Below are positions 52,001-60,379 of a stretch of DNA of 64,000 nt, piece after piece (the stretch's first letter is position 1; each line of letters begins with the position of its first letter). The DNA is from Candidozyma auris (lineage: Eukaryota > Ascomycota > Pichiomycetes > Serinales > Metschnikowiaceae): assembly GCF_003013715.1 (NCBI RefSeq), contig NC_072815.1, positions 1,178,001 through 1,242,000 on the forward strand, in the 5' to 3' direction. The notes beneath the pieces are model-generated. The model made no database searches, had not been told where the DNA came from, and worked only from the letters and a program-made list of their open reading frames with translations. A program made the translations under genes and the position numbers.

Positions 52001-52401
52001 ACGAGATATTGCCAACCAATGATATCGAAATGAACAAGATTAGGAGGAAAGCCTTGGAAGAGAAGATTGCCAATTTGCAAAAGAGAGCCAAGCTCAGTAA
52101 GGGAAGAAAACCTAGTAAAGATCCGCTTCATCTCGCGGCAGCGGCTGGCGGTACCATAATCGACGCAAACACTGTCATGTTACCCGATGGATCTTATGCA
52201 TTTGGCGGTAAAGGAATAGGCAAGGGCAAGAGCAGAACAAGGAGATGTAAGTCATGTGGAGTTTTTGGGCACATCAAAACCAACAAAAAATGTCCCTTGT
52301 ATGAAGCAACCAAGGGAGGCAGCATCAGGATTTCAGCAGAGCAAAAAGACATCATCATGGCGGAGTATAGAAGTAAAGAAGGTGGTGGAGGAGGAGGATG
52401 A
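49039..52401 (+). CDS. TAF1: TFIID subunit Taf1 (TAF145)
   Basis: A 1120-aa protein. Taf1 is the scaffold of TFIID and contacts TBP, Taf7 and promoter DNA. The acidic N-terminus (about 15-170) with FDAFFGDDDDE fits the TBP-inhibitory TAND region. The large central DUF3591 domain (about 430-900) includes the stretch EDRSPFWNFGHVAKGDF and the winged-helix part. A charged Lys/Glu segment lies at 760-800. A zinc knuckle CKSCGVFGHIKTNKKC (1070-1085, C-x2-C-x4-H-x6-C) sits near the end. There are no bromodomains, as in other yeast Taf1. The protein ends in a glycine run. It lies tail to tail with the permease gene, 86 bp apart. Confidence 0.95.
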   Translation: MPPKGTKGSSRAEGSGNGDSFYNSLVQGDVDVPDDKVIDEIFAERTTQHADDAIDYEDIDELADENEDEVSGMVIEESKEAGMPAEGLDDEQELQNKANDQFDAFFGDDDDEEKAAQSDHFDHMDGADMDMLGDMNNQFGFEDDGLNDLNLGFEDELGHEHTMKELEPSRKRKSSQELAQKKAKLQKIVADMESRHKARMVAKYYHEYSPSKPVNFHTMSLPAPKYYNHLRPAIAFRSNVKPLIPMKLSMEVEPDQKKAFKSKRGVINDASQKKGIVQITQADLDLIEDLERNGDTSVKVKVLPFISSDGIEYDKFAEFSKDLVLASTDWDDDAIIDAGDKDKMAKPSRPGISTDKFVDDDIDYDDENIFNGQVAPDKFELNMNDPNLLFVPDKKKTDTAKSRAVIPTDKKQLQLKFNVSNDKQYEILRNNYNTKVRSQLSNLTIEHSVPALRLQTPYYKIRLSKEEARAYHRAKFQVRQGSLICFSKPKVRKKKKDKGKTQTEIFSKTSDLTAADTAPLIAMEYCEEYPNILSNFGMSSKVINYYRKEKEDDNLRPKAPIGETHVLGVEDRSPFWNFGHVAKGDFVPTLYNNMIRAPIFKQEPKSTDFLLIRSLGCGNHQRHYLRAINNLFAVGNVFPAVEVPAPHSRKVTNTSKNRLKMIVYRTMNKNGNARLSVKDISLHFPDQNDMQNRQRLKEFMEYQRKGDDQGFWKIKNMDVVPTEEEIRAMITPEDVALLDSMQHGLQVLDDIDSLYNDDSRKQNLKREKREKENGKDAEEENEEKEKAERKRREKDGETDETIDEGLSPWSLSRSFIIANQTKAMLQLNGEGDNSGIGLGFSFLRATQKHGFKPLFPPPKESVPKNTTAAYQQKLYENEISRIWYSQRSSLTVDNREGHTLDDIYKEYKPLDHVEYMKQKFAKEKEDKVKQEGVQSARRNVLKITRLVRDENNVVQRRVEYVTDPRLIKAYIKRKKQIEGDKMSMVDANEILPTNDIEMNKIRRKALEEKIANLQKRAKLSKGRKPSKDPLHLAAAAGGTIIDANTVMLPDGSYAFGGKGIGKGKSRTRRCKSCGVFGHIKTNKKCPLYEATKGGSIRISAEQKDIIMAEYRSKEGGGGGG

Positions 52402-52487
52402 GGTCACTCGGAGCCCCCCTCAAGCACAGCACAGTCGCTGCCTCAGCCAGTATAAAGTGTTTTAATTAGTTCATATACACGGACAAC

Positions 52488-54262
52488 TTAGCACCAGAAT
52501 CTGTACAAACGATACAAGAAGCTCTTTGAAGCGAGGCGGGCTCTGTCCTCTGCGATCTCTTGTTTCAACTCTTCAACGTCAATCTCACGGCGACCAGTAT
52601 CGAGGTCGATCTCTGCGAGGGGTATTAGCCACTGGTTCAATGTTCCCTTGTATGCCTTGAAACCAAGACACAAAACAATGATCACCGGCATCGAAAGACA
52701 GTTCTTGAAGAACTGCTCAGCGTCCGCTGGAGAGCCGATGGGCCAGATGGAGACCCAGATTTCGCCAATGACAATCAAAATCAAGATGATCATACCAAGG
52801 AGAGAACCCCAGATGCCCAATGGAGACACAAAGATCACCTCATCGGTGGTTCTTCCTTGGGCATTAAGAGCCCATCTGAAGCGCAAGTGAGTGAAGCAAA
52901 TAGCAATCCAAGTGAAGAAAGCAGCCAACGAGCACACTGAGAAGAACCATGTGAAGACTTCACCTTGGTTTTCTGAAGACGCAAGGAAGCCCAAGAGGCC
53001 AAAAGCATTGGTAATGAGAATGGCCACCAAGGGTCTACCGTTTCTGTCGATATAGCCAATACACTTTGGAAGCAAACCTTGCACAGCCAAAGAAGCCAAG
53101 GAACGAGAGCAACCGTAGACCGAGGAAGAGCCCACCGACACCACGGCGACCAAGATCACAGCGTTCATGATATCAGGCAAAACGTTGATGCCGCCGTTGT
53201 TGATGGCAATGACAAAAGGCGACGCGGTGATATCTTCACTGGAAGAGCCATTGAGCAAACGCTCGTCGGTGTAGGGGACAAGACAGCCGATTACCACGGC
53301 GGTGGTGACGTAGAAAAGGGAGATTCTCCAGAAAACCTGTTTTGTCGCTCTGGGCAAGGCTTTACGAGGGTTGGCTGTTTCAGACGCCGCCAACGCCACA
53401 AGCTCCACACCTCCAAAGGAGAAGGCAGCCGAGATGAACGCAGAGCACACACCTTTGAAGCCGTGGTTGAAAGCGCCCGGATTATGCCAGTAACGGCCAC
53501 CAATGTAGCCCTGGTCGCCCACACCGCAAATGATACAAATACCAGCAATGATAAAGCCAACAACAGCAAGCACCTTGATTATAGAAAGAGTGAACTCCAC
53601 CTCACCGTAGCCCTTGACGCCAAACAAGTTGATGGAACTGATCACCACTAGAAAAATGGCCACCCACACCGCCGGGTTGATCCTGTCGTTCCAGTAGCTG
53701 ATGGTCAAGGAGCAAGCCACTAACTCGGAGGGAAACGACACCAACCACGAGATCGAGTACAAGAGACCCAAGGTGAACCCCCACGCCGGGTCGACGAACC
53801 GAGAGAAGAAAGCGTTGAACGAACCCGACACCGGGAATTGTACCGACATCTCGCCCAACGCCATCACCACAGCGAAAAGCGAGTAGCCCACCAACACGTA
53901 CGCAAGAAGAACACCAGCAGGCCCACCCATTGCCAAGGCGTAGCCCGAACCGACAAAGAGCCCAGTGCCAATGGAACCACCAATGGCGATCATCTGCAAA
54001 TGCCTGGCTTTTAAGCGACGAGCCAACGGGTGACGAGATGTGGCGTAGATGGACTTCTCCATCTCTGTCATCTTGGAGGTGTCGACGCCGTCATCTTCGA
54101 GGTTGATGGGTTTGAAGGAGTCCCAGGTTCTTTGAGAAAATTTCGATCGTCGTAAACGACCGACGAGTAGGAGTCGGAGCCGGAGCCAGAGTACGTCTGG
54201 GAAAGCGACCCCGAGAGTCTTGCCGACGAGGCCATATCCACCAATTTCTCGTGGTCCGACAT
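52488..54262 (-). CDS. Amino-acid permease (Gap1/Agp family), one-base frameshift near the N-terminus
   Basis: A 12-TM amino acid/proton symporter of the yeast AAT family. The main frame has the family opening HLQMIAIGGSIGTGLFVGSG in TM1, the ALGEM segment and the C-terminal RFWC end, which is palmitoylated in this family. The natural N-terminus is in another frame: ATG 54260-54262 (MSDHEKLVDM) runs to about 54140, where an AAATTTT run lacks one base. The frame then continues TWDSFKP. Upstream in-frame codons of the main frame have only a GTG. Corrected length is about 591 aa, normal for Gap1-like permeases. Substrate range unknown. A GATAAG at 54345-54350 suggests nitrogen control. Confidence 0.9.
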
Positions 54263-54344
54263 GGACGAGACGTAGTAGCTGAGGAGGTTTAAGGGGGGAA
54301 GTTTGAGGGGAACGGGGGAGGAGAGAATTTGAAGAGGTTAAGTA

Positions 54345-54350
54345 GATAAG
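54345..54350 (+). promoter_or_regulatory. GATA element upstream of amino-acid permease
   Basis: GATAAG, 83 bp upstream of the permease ATG. This is the binding core of GATA factors that mediate nitrogen catabolite repression. Inference from the core only. Confidence 0.4.
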
Positions 54351-56201
54351 ACGTGGGTGCAATTTTCCTTCCTGCACTATGCGAGGGTGCAAGGAAGAGA
54401 GCGATGCAGAGGAAGAAACAGCCACAAACGTGCCCGTTGGAAAATGTAGCCGAGGCGACGTCCGGAAGCGAAATAGACGAGGAAGAAAAGGACAAAAAAA
54501 AAAAAGTTAATGAAATTTGCAAATTGCAATTTGGCATATTACCCACTGCTCGGCTCCATTGCCGACTACGGAGGGCGCTGAGTGTGGCTGCAAAGCGATG
54601 CTGGTGCAGGCAGGAACGCCTCGAAGCCACCAGAGTCAGCAGAGACAGCAGAGGCAGCAGAGGCAGCCGAGGAGGCCAATTGACGAGAGGACTCAACGAA
54701 AAAGAAACCAAAAGCTACAATGTCGATGTGGCAAGGTCCTTGACGAGAAGGCAGCACCTGATGTTTGTGTTTCAGCGGGCGACGTGGACGTTTTTGTGGA
54801 GAGGCTTCGTCCAGGCTGAGAGCTGTGTCGCATATGCGGCAAAGGGAAAAAAAAAAAAATTGGGCGAGAGAAATTGAGAATGTGGTTTGGAATGGAAGTA
54901 GTTTTACGGTTGAGGAGGGATCGACAACTGCTTCATTGGACAAGTTTTGACGAGCCCAGACAAGGCTTGACGAATTGGAGTCGACATCGTGAAGGGATCG
55001 GTCATTTGTGCACCCAATAATGAGCGCTCAGGCACCAGATCGTCGCTGGGCGGTATTTTCGCAGCCGTTTCCTGCCACCTCACGAATGCTCTTGATGAGT
55101 ATTCTCGCGGCGCCTCTCAAAATGACCAAAAGGGAAACTTCCCGGTTAATTGGATTTTTCCATATTATCACCAATTGACCATTCATCGTTCCTCGGCTCT
55201 GCTTTGCTTGACGAGCGGTAGACGTTTTGGGTCGCCCTGCTGCTGGTGCTGCTGCGGCGGGCGCTTTTGCCGTGCCGCTAGCAGCCACAAAACGGCGCCT
55301 TTGCCTGTGCCTTGCGATTCAGCCAACGGTGGGCCGTTGCCGGGCCATTGACGTCAAGATTCAATGGGAGCCGTCTTTTTAATGACTTTTATTTTTAATT
55401 TACTTTCTTTGTTATCTTTTGCTTTCTCTTTGGTTTTTGCATCCCACGTCAAATCCATACGTCCTGCTTTTTTGTGCTGTAACGGCCGCTCATTGCCTGC
55501 CTGCTGGGGCTAGCTGGGCCTTGCTGGCCTGCACGATCCACCAGGACCATCAGATTTTTGTGTGATATAGGCAAGGCGAGGCGAAAAATTCACAAATTGG
55601 TCCTGGCAGGGTGTCCAAGTGACGAGAGCAAGGGACGCAACGCAGTTAGGGGGGGGGCAGTTGGCGGCGCCTTTATCTTCTTGTAGAAAGCTGATTCGAC
55701 TCACCTATTACGGGGGAGGTGAGATATATCGCAGTTTTTCAGCACCATTTTTCCGAGGGTCCCAGCAGCGGCCTTCTCGGTGCATCACTGTGGCGCTGTA
55801 ATTTTTCCGGTCTGACCTTCATTCACCTGAATTCTCCCGATTTGGTTCTGAAGGTCGTAGCTTGAGCAATTCAGGGGAGCCCAGGACCACAGCCAGAGAT
55901 TAAGTCAAAACTCAAGAAGAGTGAAGACAAAAGTCTGGATTGACATAGTAGTTCATCTTGCGGCCGCAGCAAATTGTGTGCTTCGCTAGCTTGCACTCTG
56001 GTCAATTAAGAGAAATTCTCGTAGATCTATAAGATAGTATCCTCCTGGCGACACCAAGGTCTCTAATATATGGGTGCGAATTCTGTGTCTATAAACATGA
56101 ACGAAACAGCCCGAAAAGCCCCGGGCCACCCGCTATGGATTTTTCAAACGCCTGAAGCAATTGAGTCTTGAAAAACAGTCGATGTGAATTCTGTATATTT
56201 T
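54351..56201. other. 1.85 kb gene-free region upstream of the permease
   Basis: No supported gene. Contents are A-runs near 54495 and 54847, a (CAGAGG/CAG)-rich stretch around 54637-54670, a TTTCGCAGCCGTT copy (55057-55069), and a G8 run near 55649. Long upstream regions are common for nutrient permeases. Confidence 0.45.
55057..55069 (+). promoter_or_regulatory. TTTCGCAGCC element, copy 7
   Basis: TTTCGCAGCCGTT, about 795 bp upstream of the permease start. Confidence 0.4.
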
Positions 56202-56546
56202 CTAGACATTTTCACTCTCCACTGAACTGGCGTCTCTGATGAAATGTGTCCAAGCGTCTTCCTTGCTGAACCTGGCTAAACGATACTCCTTCCACCACTG
56301 GCTGCGAAAGCCAATGAGGTGTGATAGAAGGAGGCGACCTTCAGAGGCACAAGTATTACACAACGAACATGTCAAACTTTCAATGACCAGTCTTACACGA
56401 TCGTGAGTGCTCTGAATTATTTGCCGTTTGTGAATATCCAACCACTCGAAGCTGTCCCAAAACGAATAGTGATAAAAGACTCTTTGCTCCAGTAATTGAA
56501 TCATCGCGACCCATTCCCAGGTAAATCTATCCTCATCGGCCAACAT
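56202..56546 (-). CDS. Hypothetical 114-aa ORF
   Basis: It begins MLADEDRFTWEWVAM (ATG 56544-56546). The product is predicted helical with six Trp and four Cys residues. I recognise no family. It includes a TTTCGCAGCCA copy (56299-56309, minus strand) read as F-R-S-Q. An intron 3' site could lie just before the ATG (ATTGTAG), so it could be a later exon of a longer gene. No promoter evidence; it may not be a gene. Confidence 0.3.
   Translation of the reverse strand: MLADEDRFTWEWVAMIQLLEQRVFYHYSFWDSFEWLDIHKRQIIQSTHDRVRLVIESLTCSLCNTCASEGRLLLSHLIGFRSQWWKEYRLARFSKEDAWTHFIRDASSVESENV
56299..56309 (-). promoter_or_regulatory. TTTCGCAGCC element, copy 8
   Basis: TTTCGCAGCCA on the minus strand. 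It is the only copy lying within a long reading frame, and that frame is itself doubtful. Confidence 0.3.
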
Positions 56547-56619
56547 TACCTACAATGGCACTTGATGCTTGCCTACATGGGTTGTTTCAACTCTTTTCTA
56601 TTATAGTACACAACGACGG

Positions 56620-56790
56620 TCACACCGACGCCTGCGTTGGTGGGTGCATGATCTTGACCTTGTCGTAGTTCTGGTCTGCCTTGACGTAGATTTGCCTAAA
56701 GGACGACTTCTTGTAGTAGTTTCTGAACATGTACGCCACGCCGCATCCGTACAAGGCGCCGCCAACGAGTAATGCGTGTTTTGGGTTCAT
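56620..56790 (-). CDS. 56-aa single-pass membrane protein of unknown function
   Basis: ATG 56788-56790 to TGA 56620-56622. The product starts MNPKHALLVGGALYGCGVAYMF. One hydrophobic segment (about 6-22) is followed by a basic/aromatic stretch (RNYYKKSSFRQIYVK) and a hydrophilic end (HPPTQASV). The form resembles small mitochondrial inner-membrane proteins, but I do not recognise the family. Codon choice (GCG, AAG, TAC, no CTG) looks coding. A TATTTAAA 69 bp upstream and a TTTCGCAGCC element 148 bp upstream support a promoter. It is short enough to be lost by usual ORF thresholds. Confidence 0.6.
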   Translation of the reverse strand: MNPKHALLVGGALYGCGVAYMFRNYYKKSSFRQIYVKADQNYDKVKIMHPPTQASV

Positions 56791-56858
56791 CTGAATATGT
56801 TGTATTTGAAGTGAAGGGGGAATTGGAGGATGGATTCTGAAATGAACGGGGGCCAGAC

Positions 56859-56866
56859 TTTAAATA
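56859..56866 (-). promoter_or_regulatory. TATA-like box of the 56-aa membrane protein gene
   Basis: TATTTAAA on the minus strand, 69 bp before the ATG. Confidence 0.45.
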
Positions 56867-56937
56867 CTTGACTGGAGCCTGCGCCTGGGGTGGGTGGAGT
56901 TGGAGGTAACACCACTTCTGCAGAAGCACTATTTTTT

Positions 56938-56950
56938 TTTCGCAGCCAAA
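56938..56950 (+). promoter_or_regulatory. TTTCGCAGCC element, copy 9
   Basis: TTTCGCAGCCAAA after a T-run, 148 bp upstream of the 56-aa gene (opposite orientation). It is the same 13-mer as copy 3 at CWC2. Confidence 0.45.
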
Positions 56951-57478
56951 GAGTGAGCCCGCCCACGAGGGAGCAAGAGACGAAAAAGAGCCAGAGTCAA
57001 AGAATCGAACGATGCAACTGAAGAATTTGAGTCGCCTTCGCCTTCATGTACAATTGTAACCTCCCAGGGAGCTCTTTCATTTTTTCTTTTGAGCAGCCTC
57101 TTTTGACACTTTTGTCCACCTTTCTCCCTCTCGGCTCCAGCTGCATGGAAAAAATCGCACCACCTTGTCATGGTTTCCTTGCAGGGAAAACTCGCACCAC
57201 CTTTTGGTCAGCGGTAAGTGGCCGTATTGCACCACCAACAGGGACAAGAAGCCATTGGCCAATGAAAGGTCAGGAATTGCATTGTAGCCTTTTCGCTTCG
57301 ACAGCATGATGGGTAGTAACATTTGAAGTTAGGCTTTGCGTCACTCCCCGTGGCCCAAGCTGATCTAGTGACGGATCGCAGATCACCACAGCCCTTTGGC
57401 TGGAGAGTGTAGCCGGTCAATTGATTCAAACAGCCAGTTGCACAGCCAGTTGCACACTCCGTATTTTTCAGGTATTGC

Positions 57479-58801
57479 TTAGTAGGTTCGTATGCTGTCG
57501 CTGGTGGGCAACACGGGAAGAAACTGGCCCACAATCATCATGGGGATGTCGAAAAGATCTCGCTTGACTGTCCACGCCGAGCAAAACTCGATATAGTCGC
57601 AGTCTCGTATTCGTGTATTTGTTCTGGTGATTCTCTCGTGGTCGGTAGACCTCTTGATTAGCTTGCACCGAGTCACGATTGTCAGGTGGAGGTTGCCCAC
57701 AGCTACAGATTTGAACAAGCGAAAGTACTCGACAATGGACTCGTCGTCGTACATGAGCTCGATGATGAAGGTACGTTTGGACAAAATGTCGGACGAGCTG
57801 AGCCCAAGCAAATTAACCAAGTCGTTCAGGATGCTGACAATCTCGCCTGTGCGGCGCCATATGATAGTAGGAGAAGCGTTGAGCTTCGAGAGGTTCTCGT
57901 AGTCCAAGAGGCATCTTTGGAAAGACATCTCGAGAAACTGGAAATCGAACGGCTTAAAAAGCGACTTGTGGGCGCTGATAAATGTGGGGCGGTACGATGC
58001 AATGAGTTTGAGAATGATGAGTAGGTTGTTTCTCTTTCTTGCGTTCTCCTCAGGCAGCAGGTGCTCGTTGTTCAAAGCAAACCGCTTCTTCAAGAAAAAC
58101 GTGAGCGAGTGGTACGACAGCGGGTAGTCGAACCCGATGATCTTGTTGGAGTAGATATCTTGCACAGTCTGGTATATGTGGTGGGAGAGCAACGGCAGCA
58201 CATACTGGGCGTCGGCAGCTTTAGCAAACTGAAACAGGAAATCCAGCCCCAGTTCTTCGTCTCTGTTATCCAAGGCAATGAAGGGCCGGCTCTCTCTATC
58301 TGTATCGTGATCACTTAGCATGTTATTGGGCGATACCATATGGGGAGGAATATTCAAGTTGTCGAACGACGGCAGCGGCAGCAGCGGCTTGGAGATCAAG
58401 TCCCCGAGCATCATGTACTCTTGGTTCAAGAAGTTGGAGTTGAAGTTCTGGTTGGTCGAAGGAGTCAGCCCGCTCGAGTCTTTCCCTAGAGCAGACTCGA
58501 TGCTCTCAGCAAGGCTCATGGAAAACGACGACGCTGAAAGATCGGGGCCGCCTGAAGGAGGCTCGAGCTTCAAGTTTTGCTGCGGTAGCCCCGTCTGAGG
58601 ATGATTTTCTGCCTCGTGCTGAGTCATGTATTTTGCTCTTTTGCGGACAACATCTCGACACCCATCAGCTATGCCTCTCTTGACGCAGTTTTGACAGGGT
58701 CTTGTGTTGGAGCATTGGAGATGCTTGGAGTGGCAAAAGGTGCACGCTCTGGAGGCTGGACGGCGGGCTTTTTTTTCCTGAGGTGTGAGTCTTCGAGTCA
58801 T
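57479..58801 (-). CDS. Zn2Cys6 transcription factor of the Rds2/Cwt1 type
   Basis: A 440-aa product from ATG 58799-58801; an earlier in-frame TTG is not a start. The binuclear zinc cluster has Cys20, 23, 30, 36, 39 and 48 (C-x2-C-x6-C-x5-C-x2-C-x8-C) in the context ACTFCHSKHLQC, typical of the Rds2/Ert1/Gsm1 group. These control gluconeogenesis in Saccharomyces, and cell-wall genes through Cwt1 in Candida. A basic linker and a Ser/Pro-rich middle follow, then a PAS-like domain at about 295-400 (SPTIIWRRTGEIVSILND...), also a group feature. The length is close to Rds2 (446 aa), so it is probably complete. A TTTGCAGCCA variant lies 320 bp upstream. Confidence 0.85.
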   Translation of the reverse strand: MTRRLTPQEKKARRPASRACTFCHSKHLQCSNTRPCQNCVKRGIADGCRDVVRKRAKYMTQHEAENHPQTGLPQQNLKLEPPSGGPDLSASSFSMSLAESIESALGKDSSGLTPSTNQNFNSNFLNQEYMMLGDLISKPLLPLPSFDNLNIPPHMVSPNNMLSDHDTDRESRPFIALDNRDEELGLDFLFQFAKAADAQYVLPLLSHHIYQTVQDIYSNKIIGFDYPLSYHSLTFFLKKRFALNNEHLLPEENARKRNNLLIILKLIASYRPTFISAHKSLFKPFDFQFLEMSFQRCLLDYENLSKLNASPTIIWRRTGEIVSILNDLVNLLGLSSSDILSKRTFIIELMYDDESIVEYFRLFKSVAVGNLHLTIVTRCKLIKRSTDHERITRTNTRIRDCDYIEFCSAWTVKRDLFDIPMMIVGQFLPVLPTSDSIRTY

Positions 58802-58934
58802 GGCTCGGATCAAAGGGGTTTGGGTTTTGTTTTGGGGATGGTGGAGGTGTGAAAAATACTGGGGAATCTGGGGTACTGCCCCGGGGGCGCCGGGTGACCC
58901 GGAGAGTGCAGGGATGAGGGATGTGCGAATCTTG

Positions 58935-58951
58935 GTGTGTGTGTGTGTGTG
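58935..58951. repeat. (GT)n microsatellite
   Basis: A 17-nt GT run in the promoter of the zinc-cluster gene. Confidence 0.8.
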
Positions 58952-60379
58952 GGTGTGAGTACATGAAGCTCTAGAACCAAGTAGAGGAATGAGCAGGTAG
59001 GTAGTAGTTTAGTGGGTTGTTGGGTGTGGACTACTTCGGTGCTGATTCGTTAAGGTAGATTTTCTCTTTGTGTTTCGTGGTTCTATTTAACGCTAGTGGA
59101 TTGCTGGTGTAGGTGTTTTTGCAGCCAGGGGATGGTTACAAATGGGTAGTTTGAAGAATTCTGAGTGAAATACTCTCACTTGGTGACTATAGCTATCTTA
59201 ATTGCCAGGGTGAAGAGACTGGTCGTTTGTGATGTTTTTGTATTTTTTTTTGTTGCTTTTTGTTGCATGTGGGTGTTCTGATATACTGGAGCAATTGCTG
59301 CAAAATTTCGTGAACTTTGTGACAAGGTAACACTCACAAGAGAAAAAAAGAAATGGATACCGACATAGCTCTACTACATGCGCTACTTGTATACTTCTGT
59401 CTTCTTTGTTGGTCGAAAACGTGATGTCTGGTTTCATTGGCGAGTAATACTTACTTACTTTATTAACCGGTGTACTCTCAGTCAGATGTCACCGATGTAA
59501 GTCTACAACTCTCACCATACATAGCGGCATTCAACCAATTCCTATAGAGTGCTAGGAAGCTGTGGATGCATCCTCTAGATGGAATCTGGGCAATGAAGAG
59601 TTGGTGGAGGTTGAAGATATCTAGTCAATTGAAAGTGAGAATCCTAAATTATCCACGGTTCTAAGGTAGCAAATAAAGGCAGTTGTTTCTCAAATCCGGT
59701 GACTTGATACTAGAGACATCCTTCTTTTTGGTTACCATTATCATACTTGAAGAATGTTCACTTGTGTCCCCAAAATTCTTGCTAGCTTGAAGAGGTTAGG
59801 GGCCGATGTACGCTGGTAAGATTTATATAAGCATTACTAATACTAATTCTCTCATTACAGATCTGCAAGCCTAGATCGACACTGCAATCAAATATCCACA
59901 TAATTAATTCCACATAAAGAACTTAATCACTAGAATATACAGAAAGCTAAGTCTGTGAAATAAGATTTTCAAGCATCTCACTTGCACCCTCAGCGTGAGT
60001 ATGTAATCTCTAGAATATGGACAATGGGGACAAAAATATGTGGAGTTTGCACAAATGAAAGTGGATTGATCAAGTAGGTGGGTGAATCCTCATCCATTAA
60101 GACTATTTAGCTGTAACTGTCATGTCACCAAAAATACTCTCCTTCAACTCCCAACCTCTATCTGCGCTCTAAACGTATCACCAAGAAGATCTAAATACGA
60201 AGAATTCTTCGCTAGGTCGATTCTGCTTTAGAGTAGTCACCTTATAATTTCAAACCCAACTTTTTTAGACCTCATCGACTAAACTAGCATCATGTTTCAC
60301 AGTGTGGTCTGCTACACCCGTACACGCACTACCATATATATACATCCTCTCACATTTGCCTACGTTTCTTCCCTCCACC
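58952..60379. other. 1.4 kb divergent intergenic region
   Basis: Between the zinc-cluster gene and UFD2. No supported gene; the 79-codon minus frame at 59198-59437 has no recognisable domain. TATATATA at 60335-60342 is 38 bp before the UFD2 ATG. Confidence 0.45.
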
